From: Mediterraneibacter hominis
Lineage (GTDB): Bacteria; Bacillota; Clostridia; Lachnospirales; Lachnospiraceae
Length of the DNA stretch: 64,000 nucleotides
Direction of reading: 5' to 3'
Assembly: GCF_014287475.1 (NCBI RefSeq)
Contig: NZ_JACOPF010000002.1
Coordinates: forward strand, 558,001-622,000
The translations under genes were made by a program, and so were the position numbers. Below the pieces are notes generated by a model. That model was not told the DNA's origin and searched no databases. It saw only the letters and a list, made by a program, of their open reading frames with translations. Below, one piece after another: positions 17,009-27,344 of this stretch. Position 1 is the stretch's first letter. Each line of letters starts with the position of its first letter.

Positions 17009-17686
17009 TTAAAAATTTTTGTCCGCCGGAAGTGCTTTTTTACATCGTTTCCAGATAAGCCTCCATATGAGGAACAAAAAGAAGGCGCCGCATATCGTCG
17101 AAAGAATATATAAAAGGATAGCGGTAAGGTTACCTGCTGTATCGGCAACCGTACGGAATACGATCTGCTGCATAGAATAGTCTGGATTGATGTAAAACAT
17201 GTTGATCGTGCCAAAGGAATCGAAGGTCAGATTGATACACTCTGCAATGGTGCAGCAGAGGAGATATATAAGCGCGGCTATCCCAAAAGAAGGAGCACGC
17301 AGACAGAACGCTTCCTGCTTCAATAGGGTAAACCCGGCATACAAACCGGCTGCGATTAGGACAAAGTGCCAGAGGTAGGAATGAACTGTAAGTAAAGCGA
17401 GAGGGTAATGCAGTCCGCTTGTGTCAGCAAAGGCGGCGATACCGCCTAAAAGACCAAAGGTTGAGAGAAAGAGAAGGAAGCTTTTTTGTATTTTAAGGGG
17501 CACGAACGGCAGCAAAAGCATAAGGTACATAGGAATACTGCATAGCTGGAAAGGCAAATACCACCAGTAATAACTTCCGCCATTTACGACGAAGGTAAGC
17601 AGTAACTGTTTTAATATTTCACTTAAGAACAGACAGATTCCGCAGAGAAAAAAACTGCGGAATCTATTTTTATGTTCAAATCGCAT
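17009..17686 (-). CDS. YwaF/TP0381-family integral membrane protein
   Basis: A 225-residue membrane protein with about six to seven helices. The motif LPFQLCSIPMYLMLL near residue 45, the GGIAAFADTSGLHYPL segment and the HSYLWHFVLIAAGLY helix match the YwaF (intg_mem_TP0381) family, whose function is unknown. It is a single gene convergent with the DUF2238-like gene. Confidence 0.8.
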   Translation of the reverse strand: MRFEHKNRFRSFFLCGICLFLSEILKQLLLTFVVNGGSYYWWYLPFQLCSIPMYLMLLLPFVPLKIQKSFLLFLSTFGLLGGIAAFADTSGLHYPLALLTVHSYLWHFVLIAAGLYAGFTLLKQEAFCLRAPSFGIAALIYLLCCTIAECINLTFDSFGTINMFYINPDYSMQQIVFRTVADTAGNLTAILLYILSTICGAFFLFLIWRLIWKRCKKALPADKNF

Positions 17687-18087
17687 AAAAACCTCCGGAA
17701 TATAAAGTCAGCAATATCTGTGCATTATCAGTATAGGCATATGCAGGTGTCAATTCTATTATAAGACAAATTTAGAAAAGATATAGGGGGAGTTTGTGAA
17801 ATAATAAACATAATTCTGGGCGTTTTTTACAAAAATATATGACGAAAAATATAGAATATTGTGTGTTGTGCAATTGAAAAATAAAAGAGAGCATTTTTAG
17901 AAATAAAGAAGCGGCAAAATAGATAAAAATAGCGAAATGAGGATTTTGAATACAGACAAATTCGTGCAAAAACCGACCGGGTTCGGTTTTTGAAAAAGAC
18001 TGATTTTTTTTGTTGACAAATCAACAAATTGCGCGTAACCTTTAAATGTCTTTTGGACAAGGGATGTTTAAAAGACTGGAGGGGCAT
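17687..18087. promoter_or_regulatory. Promoter and operator region before the ATP synthase operon
   Basis: This AT-rich intergenic stretch holds a 9-bp hairpin at 17968-17976/17983-17991 (AAAAACCGA with TCGGTTTTT, 6-base loop). It also has a -35 TTGACA at 18013-18018 followed 17 bases later by a poor -10 (TAACCT). A perfect short palindrome TGTTGA-CAAA-TCAACA (18011-18026) overlaps that -35. Short minus-strand open frames here have no ribosome sites and are not called. Confidence 0.45.
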
Positions 18088-18834
18088 ATGTTCAGGGAAG
18101 AACAGGCTTCTTTTTTATACATGAATTTAAGAAGAAAAGGAGGAAGTGATACGGGAGATTTAACAGAAAAATTAATGGAAGAATTAAACTGCGAAACAGT
18201 GTTTGACCTTCCGGTTTTAGGCGGTATTTCAGAGTCCGTTGTTGTCACCTGGATCATTATGGCAGTTCTGGTAATTGCGTCTGTGATACTGGTACGAAAC
18301 CTAAAGGTTGAAAATCCCGGGAAAGTGCAGCTTGCACTGGAATCCGCTATAGGGTGGGCGCAGGATTTCTTTGAAGGAATTATCGGAAAAGAGAACAGAC
18401 GATATATCCCTTATCTGATAACCGTTCTTCTTTATCTGGGGATTTCTAATGCGATTATGCCACTGTTCGGGTTCAAGCCTCCGACGAAAGATTTGAATGT
18501 GACGGCGGCTTTGGCAATTATGAGTATGTGTCTGATTGAATTTTCGGGCATACATAAGAATGGATTGAAGCACTGGGTAAAACATTTCGCCAAACCGGTA
18601 CCGGTTGTAGCGCCGATTATGGTACTGGAGGTTGTAATCAGACCGTTATCTCTTTGTATGCGTCTGTTCGGCAATATGCTTGCCGGATTTGTGGTAATGG
18701 AACTTTTGAAGGTGTTTGTACCTCTTATCATCCCGATTCCGGTAAGCTTTTATTTTGATATTTTCGACGGACTGCTTCAGGCATATGTGTTTGTATTCCT
18801 GACGGCGCTGTTTATGAATGAGGAAATGGAGTAA
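18088..18834 (+). CDS. atpB: F1Fo ATP synthase subunit a
   Basis: Subunit a forms the ion half-channels against the c-ring. The essential arginine lies in RPLSLCMRLFGNMLAG, and the last helices (FDGLLQAYVFVFLTALFM) are typical. The start is uncertain. The ATG at 18088 has a good GGAGGGG site and gives 248 residues, while a later ATG at 18175 would give 219 residues beginning MEELNCETVFDLP, closer to most family starts. The upstream 42 bases of open frame lack a ribosome site. It is the first gene of atpBEFHAGDC, and no atpI is present. Confidence 0.92.
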   Translation: MFREEQASFLYMNLRRKGGSDTGDLTEKLMEELNCETVFDLPVLGGISESVVVTWIIMAVLVIASVILVRNLKVENPGKVQLALESAIGWAQDFFEGIIGKENRRYIPYLITVLLYLGISNAIMPLFGFKPPTKDLNVTAALAIMSMCLIEFSGIHKNGLKHWVKHFAKPVPVVAPIMVLEVVIRPLSLCMRLFGNMLAGFVVMELLKVFVPLIIPIPVSFYFDIFDGLLQAYVFVFLTALFMNEEME

Positions 18835-18865
18835 ATAAGATTAAAGAAAAAGGAGATTGAATAGT

Positions 18866-19090
18866 ATGGGAACAATTATTGCGATTGGAGCAGGTATTGC
18901 GGTTTTAACAGGTATTGGAGCAGGAATTGGCATTGGAATTGCAACAGCAAAGGCTACAGAGGCGATTGCCAGACAGCCTGAGGCAGAAGGAAAAATCAGT
19001 AAAACGCTGATTCTTGGATGTGCGCTTGCAGAGGCGACGGCGATTTATGGCTTTATTATCGGTCTGCTGATTATTTTCTTCTTAAAATAA
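18866..19090 (+). CDS. atpE: F1Fo ATP synthase subunit c
   Basis: A 74-residue hairpin forming the rotor ring. It has the glycine-rich helix 1 ([15 protein letters not shown]), the polar loop ARQPEA and helix 2 with the ion-binding glutamate in [10 protein letters not shown]. Compared with Na+-type c subunits (Ilyobacter, Acetobacterium), the helix-1 glutamine is replaced by isoleucine and the serine after the glutamate by alanine, so H+ coupling is the better guess. The ATG at 18866 has a GGAG site. A TTG three codons earlier is unlikely. Confidence 0.97.
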   Translation: MGTIIAIGAGIAVLTGIGAGIGIGIATAKATEAIARQPEAEGKISKTLILGCALAEATAIYGFIIGLLIIFFLK

Positions 19091-19119
19091 AGACAATAAC
19101 GGAAAGGCGGGTGAGACAG

Positions 19120-19623
19120 GTGCTGCAACTGAATATGAACCTTCTCTATACCATTATAAATCTTGTTGTTCTTTATCTTTTGCTTAGGCACTTTTTGATT
19201 AAGCCTGTGACAGAGATCATGGAAAAAAGAAAGAAGCTTATCGAAGACGGGCTTTTAAACGCGCAGAACGCACAGGATGACGCGGCGAAAATGAAGCGGG
19301 AATATGAGGCGGCCTTAAGCGGCGCAAAGCAGGAATCCGCGAAAATCCTTGAGAAAGCGCAGAGACAGGCAAAAGAGGAATATGAGAAAATCCTGCAAAA
19401 AGCCGACGAGAAAGCGGCAGATATGATGGAGTCTGCGAAAGAATCTATCCGCGTACAGCGGGAACAGACGATACATGAGCTCCAGTCCCAGATTGCAGGC
19501 CTGGCGTTAAATGCGGCTGCCAAAATTGTAGGAGAAAAGACAGAGAATCAAGGAAATCAGGAAATTTATAATCAGTTTCTAGAAGAAGTAGGTGAAGCTT
19601 TTGATGACCCAGACAAAAAATAG
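19120..19623 (+). CDS. atpF: F1Fo ATP synthase subunit b
   Basis: A peripheral stalk subunit of 167 residues with one N-terminal membrane helix (NLLYTIINLVVLYLLLRHFL) and then a long charged alpha-helical stalk (about 35-150). The GTG at 19120 is chosen because GGGTGA lies at ribosome-site distance and related proteins begin with a similar LxLNMNL sequence. GTG 19111 and ATG 19135 are alternatives. Its end overlaps the delta-subunit gene by 20 bases. Confidence 0.93.
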   Translation: MLQLNMNLLYTIINLVVLYLLLRHFLIKPVTEIMEKRKKLIEDGLLNAQNAQDDAAKMKREYEAALSGAKQESAKILEKAQRQAKEEYEKILQKADEKAADMMESAKESIRVQREQTIHELQSQIAGLALNAAAKIVGEKTENQGNQEIYNQFLEEVGEAFDDPDKK

Positions 19624-20137
19624 TGCAGGGCAGATACCGGCAGCAGCGATACGGTACGCCAGAGTATTGTATGAGCTTACGATTTCAAAGGAAGCGATAC
19701 AGGAGGCAAGGGATATATTAAAAGAGGTGCCGGTTCTCTATGATGTGTTTATAAATCCTGTGATTGCCGGCAGCAGTAAAATGAGAGTGATTGACAGGAT
19801 TTTCCCGGAAGAAATAAGAAATTTTTTAAAGCTTGTATGCAAAAACAACCGAATGAATCTGATCACAGATATATTTGCTGCCTATGACAAATATTTGGAG
19901 GAGCGGGAGCGGATCGTTCATGCACAGATTATTTGTGTAGAGCCGCCGGATAAAGAACATCAAAAGAGGATAGAGGTGTTTCTTTTGAAGAAATACAGCG
20001 CTGTAAAAGTCAAGCTCACGATTCGTAAAGATCCGCGTCTGCTGGGAGGATTTATATTGCTTGTCGGCAATGATGAGTATGACTGGAGTCTGAAAGGACG
20101 ATTAGAGAGATTAGAACAAAAATTGACTTGGAGGTGA
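19604..20137 (+). CDS. atpH: F1Fo ATP synthase subunit delta
   Basis: A 177-residue OSCP/delta subunit that links the b stalk to the alpha3beta3 head. It begins with a helical N-terminal domain ([21 protein letters not shown]) and ends with the conserved [28 protein letters not shown]. The ATG at 19604 has a GGTGA site and lies inside the end of atpF. It slightly precedes atpA. Confidence 0.95.
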   Translation: MTQTKNSAGQIPAAAIRYARVLYELTISKEAIQEARDILKEVPVLYDVFINPVIAGSSKMRVIDRIFPEEIRNFLKLVCKNNRMNLITDIFAAYDKYLEERERIVHAQIICVEPPDKEHQKRIEVFLLKKYSAVKVKLTIRKDPRLLGGFILLVGNDEYDWSLKGRLERLEQKLTWR

Positions 20138-20142
20138 ACAAG

Positions 20143-21651
20143 GTGAATGGAATCAGTTCAGATGAAATTATCTCTATCCTAAAAGAGGAGATAGAAAATT
20201 TTGATAGTATGGCAAAAGACAGCGAAGTCGGAACAGTTGTCGCAGTCGGTGATGGAATTGCCACTATTTACGGAATTGACCATGCAATGTATGGAGAGAT
20301 TGTTACCTTCGATACAGGCTTAAAGGGTATGGTACAGGACGTCCGGAAAAATGAGACAGGATGTATCCTTTTTGGACATGATACAGGCATCAGAGAGGGA
20401 ACGAAAGTAAGTCGGACAGGAAAGAAGGCAGGCGTTCCGGTAGGGGAAAGCTACATTGGAAGAGTTGTGGACGCGCTGGGAGCCCCAATCGACGGCAAAG
20501 GTCCGATTCAAGCGGAGGATTATCTGCCTGTTGAGAGGGAAGCGCCGGGAATTATTGAACGGAAATCGGTCAGTGTTCCGCTGGAGACGGGGATTCTCTC
20601 TATAGATGCAATGTTTCCAATTGGACGCGGGCAAAGAGAGTTGATTATCGGAGACAGGCAGACCGGAAAAACTTCGATTGCGCTGGATGCGATTCTGAAT
20701 CAGAAAGGAAAAGATGTCATCTGTATTTATGTGGCAATCGGACAGAAGGCTTCTACAGTTGCAAAGGTGGTTAATACGCTTGGAAGTCATGGGGCGCTGG
20801 ACTATACGATTGTTATGTCCTCGACAGCGAGTGATTGTGCGCCGCTGCAGTATATTGCTCCTTATGCTGGTACAGCAATGGCAGAATACTTTATGTACCA
20901 GGGAAAGGATGTATTGATTGTATACGACGATCTGTCGAAGCACGCGGTGGCTTACAGAGCCTTGTCGCTTCTACTTGGACGTTCTCCGGGACGTGAGGCG
21001 TACCCTGGAGATGTGTTCTATTTACATTCCAGACTCTTGGAACGCTCAAGCCGTTTGAGCGAAGAAAAAGGCGGCGGCTCCATCACAGCGCTGCCGATCA
21101 TAGAGACACAGGCAGGGGATGTATCTGCATACATTCCAACGAATGTGATTTCTATTACAGACGGGCAGATTTTCTTAGAGAGCGATTTGTTTGCCGCAGG
21201 TATGCGGCCTGCTGTCAACGTGGGATTGTCTGTATCTCGTGTGGGCGGTGCGGCACAGACAAAGGCGATGAAGAAAGCGTCCGGAAGTATCCGTATTGAT
21301 CTGGCGCAGTATCGCGAAATGGAAGTGTTTACACAGTTTAGTTCCGATCTGGATGCGGCGACGAAGGAACAGCTGGAATACGGAAGCGGCCTGATGGAGC
21401 TTTTAAAACAGCCGCTATGCCACCCTTTGAGCCTGCATGAAAAGGTGATTACATTATGTGCAGCTACACATAAAGTGTTGCTTGGTATAGGCAAGGCAAA
21501 TATCAAATCCTTCCAGAAGGAAATGCTCGCATATTTTGAGACGGAACATCCGGAAATCGGACAGGAGATAGAGGAGAGCAAAGCACTGACGGAAGAATTG
21601 ATAGAAAAGATTGTTGAGGCAGCCGGAGAATTTAAAAAGAGCAGGTGTTAG
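20143..21651 (+). CDS. atpA: F1Fo ATP synthase subunit alpha
   Basis: The non-catalytic nucleotide-binding subunit, 502 residues, the standard length. The P-loop is GDRQTGKT, with [37 protein letters not shown] and [15 protein letters not shown] as further signatures. The GTG at 20143 is chosen because GGAGGTGA ends five bases before it. An upstream TTG lies within that ribosome site. Confidence 0.98.
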   Translation: MNGISSDEIISILKEEIENFDSMAKDSEVGTVVAVGDGIATIYGIDHAMYGEIVTFDTGLKGMVQDVRKNETGCILFGHDTGIREGTKVSRTGKKAGVPVGESYIGRVVDALGAPIDGKGPIQAEDYLPVEREAPGIIERKSVSVPLETGILSIDAMFPIGRGQRELIIGDRQTGKTSIALDAILNQKGKDVICIYVAIGQKASTVAKVVNTLGSHGALDYTIVMSSTASDCAPLQYIAPYAGTAMAEYFMYQGKDVLIVYDDLSKHAVAYRALSLLLGRSPGREAYPGDVFYLHSRLLERSSRLSEEKGGGSITALPIIETQAGDVSAYIPTNVISITDGQIFLESDLFAAGMRPAVNVGLSVSRVGGAAQTKAMKKASGSIRIDLAQYREMEVFTQFSSDLDAATKEQLEYGSGLMELLKQPLCHPLSLHEKVITLCAATHKVLLGIGKANIKSFQKEMLAYFETEHPEIGQEIEESKALTEELIEKIVEAAGEFKKSRC

Positions 21652-21652
21652 C

Positions 21653-22546
21653 ATGGCAAATATAAAAGAAGTACAGGAACGTATCAACAGTGTCAAAGAC
21701 ACAATGAAAATTACAAATGCGATGTATATGATTTCTTCTTCTAAGATGACACAGGCGCGGAAAAAATTAGCGGATACAGAACCATATTTTTACGGACTAC
21801 AAGGAGAGATTGCAAGGATTTTGCGGCACCTGCCGGAATTGACGCACCGTTTTTTTGACAGGCGTGAGGGGGTGCCCAAAGAGGAGAGGAAAATTGGTTC
21901 CATTGTGGTCACCGCAGATAAAGGCCTTGCGGGAGCCTATAATCACAATGTGATAAAGCTGGAAGAAGAAATTCTGGCAAAGCCGGGAAAACACAAGCTT
22001 TTTGTGGTGGGAGAGCTTGGCAGGCATTATTTTTCCAAGAAAGAGATTGAAATTGATACGAATTTTCAGTATACAGTTCAGAAACCAACGATGCACCGAG
22101 CAAGAAACATTTCCGCGAAGATTTTGGAACAGTTTCAGAATAGAGAATTGGATGAGGTTTACATTGTGTATACCAGAATGGAAAATTCGGTACAGGCAGA
22201 TGCGGAGACGGTAAAGCTTCTCCCCTTGGAAAGAAGTGATTTCAGTGAAATGAAAATGCCTCTGAATATGTACCGGGAAGCGATTGAACTGTATCCTTCG
22301 GCGGAAGCAGTGATGGACAGCATTGTTCCAAATTACGTGACGGGTATGGTTTATGGCTGTCTGGTGGAGGCTTATGCCAGCGAGCATAATGCACGTATGA
22401 TGGCAATGAAATCTGCTACTGACAGTGCACAGAGCCTGATCAAAGACTTGTCTGTTCTATATAACAGGGCGCGGCAGGCGGCAATTACCCAGGAGATAAC
22501 GGAGGTCTGCGCGGGAGCCAGAGCACAGAATGGGGAAAGGAAGTGA
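21653..22546 (+). CDS. atpG: F1Fo ATP synthase subunit gamma
   Basis: The central rotor shaft, 297 residues. Both coiled-coil termini are present: N-terminal KEVQERINSVKDTMKITNAMYMISSSKM, and the C-terminal signature AMKSATDSAQSLIKDLSVLYNRARQAAITQEITEV. The start MANIKEVQ at 21653 directly follows the atpA stop. The frame is open further upstream within atpA, but the family begins here. Confidence 0.97.
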   Translation: MANIKEVQERINSVKDTMKITNAMYMISSSKMTQARKKLADTEPYFYGLQGEIARILRHLPELTHRFFDRREGVPKEERKIGSIVVTADKGLAGAYNHNVIKLEEEILAKPGKHKLFVVGELGRHYFSKKEIEIDTNFQYTVQKPTMHRARNISAKILEQFQNRELDEVYIVYTRMENSVQADAETVKLLPLERSDFSEMKMPLNMYREAIELYPSAEAVMDSIVPNYVTGMVYGCLVEAYASEHNARMMAMKSATDSAQSLIKDLSVLYNRARQAAITQEITEVCAGARAQNGERK

Positions 22547-22552
22547 GCATGA

Positions 22553-23944
<1,392 letters not shown>

Positions 23945-23956
23945 AGGTGCATGTGT

Positions 23957-24373
23957 ATGGATACATTTGGACTGAAAATTATAGCAAGCGACAGGGTGTT
24001 TTATGAAGGCAGGTGCAGGCAGATAATTATACCGGCGCCGGACGGGGAGAAAGGAATCCTTCCGAACCATGAGAATATGGTAATTGCAGTGAATGTCGGA
24101 GACGCGCGCATGGAAGTGGAAAAAGGAAAATGGGTGGATATTGCGGTCGGCGCAGGATTTATGGAAATTGTAAATAATCGTGTGACAATGCTGGTAGACA
24201 CTGCAGAACGGCCGGAAGAAATTGACATTCGGCGTGCAGAGGAAGCAAAAGAACGCGCGGAAGAACAACTCCGTCAGAAACAAAGCATCCAGGAATACTA
24301 CCACTCACAGGCGTCTCTGGCAAGAGCTATGAACCGCCTGAAAGTATCAAAAGAAAAACCTTGGAATCTTTGA
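23957..24373 (+). CDS. atpC: F1Fo ATP synthase subunit epsilon
   Basis: The last gene of the operon, a 138-residue rotor subunit with an N-terminal beta-sandwich (GLKIIASDRVFYEG, then IIIPAPDGEKGILPNHENMV) and a C-terminal helical hairpin (about 90-135) that can inhibit hydrolysis. ATG 23957 has GAGGTG at correct spacing. The in-frame ATG two codons before is too close to it. Confidence 0.95.
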   Translation: MDTFGLKIIASDRVFYEGRCRQIIIPAPDGEKGILPNHENMVIAVNVGDARMEVEKGKWVDIAVGAGFMEIVNNRVTMLVDTAERPEEIDIRRAEEAKERAEEQLRQKQSIQEYYHSQASLARAMNRLKVSKEKPWNL

Positions 24374-24402
24374 TAATTATAAAGTTAATTGACAAAAGGT
24401 AC

Positions 24403-24479
24403 GTGTGAAAGAGGTGTTTTGCATCGTTCGTCAGGGCTTCGCCGAAATTCCTCACTCACGCAAAACATCTCTTTCACAC
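24403..24479. repeat. Large inverted repeat after the atp operon
   Basis: Twenty-base arms (24403-24422 and 24460-24479) are complementary apart from one G-T pair and enclose a 37-base loop. The arms contain AAAGAGGTGTTTTGC and its complement. It lies 30 bases after atpC. It may help terminate or stabilise the operon mRNA, or it may be a mobile palindromic unit. Confidence 0.7.
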
Positions 24480-24520
24480 TCACACTTTCGCAGCTTAAGC
24501 TTATAGTTCCAGGCGGAAAA

Positions 24521-24612
24521 AATCGGCTTCACGCTGCTATGCATTTCCAATCAGAAGTAAACAAATTCTTCTGGTTGGGAACCAGTAGCAGCGTGAAGTC
24601 GATTTCTTTTTT
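24521..24612. terminator. Extended double-stem bidirectional terminator after the atp operon
   Basis: An outer 19-bp stem (24521-24539 with 24586-24604, one mismatch) encloses an inner stem (24545-24556 with 24569-24581). An A-run before it and a T-run after it make it a plausible terminator on both strands. Confidence 0.7.
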
Positions 24613-25025
24613 ATGAAATTTAACTAACAAAGCTGCCTTCCGATACAGTGTTTTTTGCGTACCCTCTGTTAAAATTTTTCTTACAGACGAGGAAGGTATT
24701 TTTGGCAATTTCCGCAGTGCTAGCTCAATTCTGCATACACCCCATTTCGCTATAGGCAGTCGACGATTGTGGCTGCCGCCACTGTTTTGCTCATTGGCGG
24801 CATTTAGCTCATCTGTGTAGCAGTCGTCGGATTCTTATGCAGGCATAAATCCGTCTCCTGCTAACAGATGGCTGAACTGATACGAATTTACAGATTACAG
24901 GAAGCTTACAGACTTGCATTTTAGCATAGATTATACTACAATAGCTTTATCTGAAATCGGATAAATAGGTTTTTTGCGCCCTTTTATCCAAAAAATGAGT
25001 GAAACTTTGAAAAAAGGGGTATCCC
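24613..25025. other. Intergenic region with dispersed repeat, no supported gene
   Basis: This stretch holds one copy of the dispersed repeat described separately (24769-24884) and unassigned AT-rich sequence. A short hairpin (GGATAAA ... TTTATCC, about 24959-24990) lies just before the GGDEF/EAL gene. No open frame with a ribosome site is seen. Confidence 0.6.
24769..24884 (+). repeat. Dispersed intergenic repeat, copy 1 (diverged)
   Basis: It begins GTGGCTGCCGCCACTGTTTT and ends GGCTGAACTGATACG. These ends match the copy at 57098-57215. The centre carries a small palindrome around ATGCAGGCAT that differs between copies. Confidence 0.65.
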
Positions 25026-26648
25026 ATGAGTGAAAAAGAAAGACAACGTTCTCTTGTAGAGATTATGAATGATGTACTGAGTACAGTACGGAATTATTAT
25101 GATTCAGAATATGTATATTATATAGAAAAAGAATATGATGACATAGAGACTATCTATGAGTGGTGTGCAGAAAACGTACCGTGGCAGCGTGATAAGATTA
25201 AAATGCTGGAGGCGGAACAGCAGCCTAAGTGGATGAAACAGGAAATAACAGACACAACAGAAGAAAGCTACAGTATATTTGAACAGATTGGCGAAGAATC
25301 AACAGCAATTCTGGCAGTTGTAGGAGTGCACAGAGGAGGCTGTGAGTTATCTTTGATGTATGCGGTGCTGCCATTTATAAGACAGGCGATTGTATTGCAG
25401 AAACAGCAGAAGCAGCAGGAGTACTTAAGCTACCACGATGATTTGACTGGATTATTAAACAGAAATAGTTTTGTACAGTATCTGGCAGAAGCTGAGAAAA
25501 AGGAGAGAAAAACGCTTGGCGCTTTATCTGTGGACATCAACGGGCTGAAAAACTTTAACAAGGAATTTGGACGCGACTATGGGGATGAAGTGGTTATCCG
25601 CGTAGGGGAAGTGCTGGAAGAGTTCTTTAAAAGTGGTATGGTTTTTCGGCTTACAGGAGATGAGTACCTGGCTGTTGCTGAAGATGCGTCATACGAAGAA
25701 TTTATGAAGAATATTCATGCGGCGCATGACAAATTAGATAATATCAGCCTTGGGCTCGTCACGATGGGATATGCATGGGAAAAGATAGATATCAATGTAG
25801 ATAATCTGGTGGCGCATGCAGAGAACATGATGCGTGAAGAAAAGCAGAAATATTATAAAAACTTGAAGAAAGGACACCATGAGCCGATCATAAAGCAAGA
25901 TTTGCTCCAGGATATTGAACAGGGAAGCTTTATTGTCTGTCTGGTACCGAAGATCGATGTAGTGACGGAGGAAATCGTCGGGGCAGAGGCAGTGGTGCGT
26001 TATCATCATAAAGATTTAGGGATTTTAAATCCTGAAAAATATATTACACTGCTTCAGGAAACCCGTCTGTCTCATCATTTAGACCTCTATGTATTTGAAG
26101 AGGTATGCAAGACCTTACGCAGATGGGAAAGAGACGATATTCCTATGGTTCCTATATCTGTAAATTTTGCCGGAGCTACTTTGTGCCAGGTGGATATTGC
26201 AGATAAAATGATGGCTTTGATTGAGAAATACCATGTATCCTGCGAGTATCTGGAAGTAGAAGTTTCAGAATCCTATGCAAATATGAATCAGGAAATGCTT
26301 TCAGAGACGAGCAATAAAATCAGGAAGGAAAATGTAAGAGTTACACTGGATCATTTCGGGGCAAAGGATTCTAGTATTTCCATTCTTTCTGTGATGGAAT
26401 TTGATGGTTTGAAACTGGACAAGGGGCTTGTGTCTAATATTGTAGGAAACAGCCGCAGCAGAATTGTGGCAAAGGCAGTGATTGAGGTGTGCAGGCAGCT
26501 TGGAGCATATGTCTGTGCGTCTGGAGTGGAGACACAGGATCAGTTAAATGTGCTGAATGAACTTGGATGTAATTATGCACAGGGAAGTCTTTTTAATAAA
26601 CCGATTACGATCGATACATTTGAAGTGCGGTATTTAAAAGAGAGATAG
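25026..26648 (+). CDS. GGDEF-EAL domain protein with degenerate active sites
   Basis: A 540-residue soluble protein. Residues 1-125 form an unrecognised sensory-like region. A GGDEF domain spans about 135-275 and an EAL domain about 290-538. The GGDEF signature reads RLTGDEY (208-214), with the first Gly replaced by Thr and Phe by Tyr, while Asp170 (SVDINGLKNFN) is kept. In the EAL domain E321, N380, E415, K463 and E502 are kept, but the DDFG metal motif is DHFG (442-445) and EGVET is SGVET. Both activities may therefore be lost or altered, suggesting a c-di-GMP sensor or regulatory role (inferred). It is followed by the PPTase gene. Confidence 0.9.
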   Translation: MSEKERQRSLVEIMNDVLSTVRNYYDSEYVYYIEKEYDDIETIYEWCAENVPWQRDKIKMLEAEQQPKWMKQEITDTTEESYSIFEQIGEESTAILAVVGVHRGGCELSLMYAVLPFIRQAIVLQKQQKQQEYLSYHDDLTGLLNRNSFVQYLAEAEKKERKTLGALSVDINGLKNFNKEFGRDYGDEVVIRVGEVLEEFFKSGMVFRLTGDEYLAVAEDASYEEFMKNIHAAHDKLDNISLGLVTMGYAWEKIDINVDNLVAHAENMMREEKQKYYKNLKKGHHEPIIKQDLLQDIEQGSFIVCLVPKIDVVTEEIVGAEAVVRYHHKDLGILNPEKYITLLQETRLSHHLDLYVFEEVCKTLRRWERDDIPMVPISVNFAGATLCQVDIADKMMALIEKYHVSCEYLEVEVSESYANMNQEMLSETSNKIRKENVRVTLDHFGAKDSSISILSVMEFDGLKLDKGLVSNIVGNSRSRIVAKAVIEVCRQLGAYVCASGVETQDQLNVLNELGCNYAQGSLFNKPITIDTFEVRYLKER

Positions 26649-26714
26649 GCGGTATCTGCGGGCAAATGCAGTGCTTTGCAGCGGCTGGCTAAGAGATGAA
26701 AAGGTTGAAAGCAT

Positions 26715-27344
26715 ATGGTGAAAGCCTGGGTTGCAGATATTCGTCCGCTGCTGGACGAGGGATGTTATAAAAGATATTATGAAGTGCTTCCTTCTTTCAG
26801 ACAGGAAAAAGCGGACAAGATAAAGAGAAAATTAAACAAGGCACAGAGTGTAGGTGTGTGGAGCTTGTGGGAAAAGATAAAGAAAGAGTATCAACTGCCA
26901 GAGGACAGCAATTTCAATCTTTCTCATTCCGGTTTTTTTGTGATGTGTGCGGCGGAGTTGGAGAAAAAAGTAGATGTGCAGGTCGGCTGTGACATTGAAC
27001 AGATAAGGGAAGCAAATCTAAAGATGGCACACCGGTATTTTTGTCCTGCGGAGTACAAAAGGATAATAGAGGCAGCAGACAGACAGCAGCAGAATGAAGT
27101 GTTCTTTAGATATTGGGTACTCAAAGAAAGCTTTATGAAAGCAACGAGAAAGGGCATGGCTCTTGCACTGGATACCTTTGAAATTTTTTTAGGCACTCCC
27201 GCTATGCTGATAAATAAGCCGGCTGATTTTACAGATTCCTATTATTACCGCGAATACGAGATCGAAGGCGAGCCATATAAAATGGCGGTCTGTTCAACAC
27301 AAGAAGATATAGATTCTAAGATACGGACGGAGTTTAAACTGTGA
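26715..27344 (+). CDS. 4'-phosphopantetheinyl transferase superfamily protein (Sfp-like)
   Basis: A 209-residue protein of the Sfp/AcpT group, which transfers phosphopantetheine from CoA to a carrier-protein serine. Motifs seen are NLSHSG (68-73), VGCDIEQI with the Mg ligands Asp93 and Glu95, and WVLKESFMKATRKG (134-147). No polyketide or non-ribosomal peptide synthase genes are near, so the acceptor is unknown. Its stop overlaps the start of the VanY-like gene, so the two are probably coupled. Confidence 0.93.
   Translation: MVKAWVADIRPLLDEGCYKRYYEVLPSFRQEKADKIKRKLNKAQSVGVWSLWEKIKKEYQLPEDSNFNLSHSGFFVMCAAELEKKVDVQVGCDIEQIREANLKMAHRYFCPAEYKRIIEAADRQQQNEVFFRYWVLKESFMKATRKGMALALDTFEIFLGTPAMLINKPADFTDSYYYREYEIEGEPYKMAVCSTQEDIDSKIRTEFKL

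Noticed and set aside
17772..18087. Two minus-strand open frames before atpB
   Set aside because: Phe/Leu/Tyr-rich translations of AT-rich intergenic sequence without ribosome sites.
18046..18087. Longer atpB start at 18046
   Set aside because: No ribosome site before it. GGAGGGG precedes the ATG at 18088, and the true start may be even later (18175).
24389..24616. 75-codon plus-strand open frame after atpC
   Set aside because: It lies across the two large hairpins. The translation reflects the inverted repeats, not a protein.
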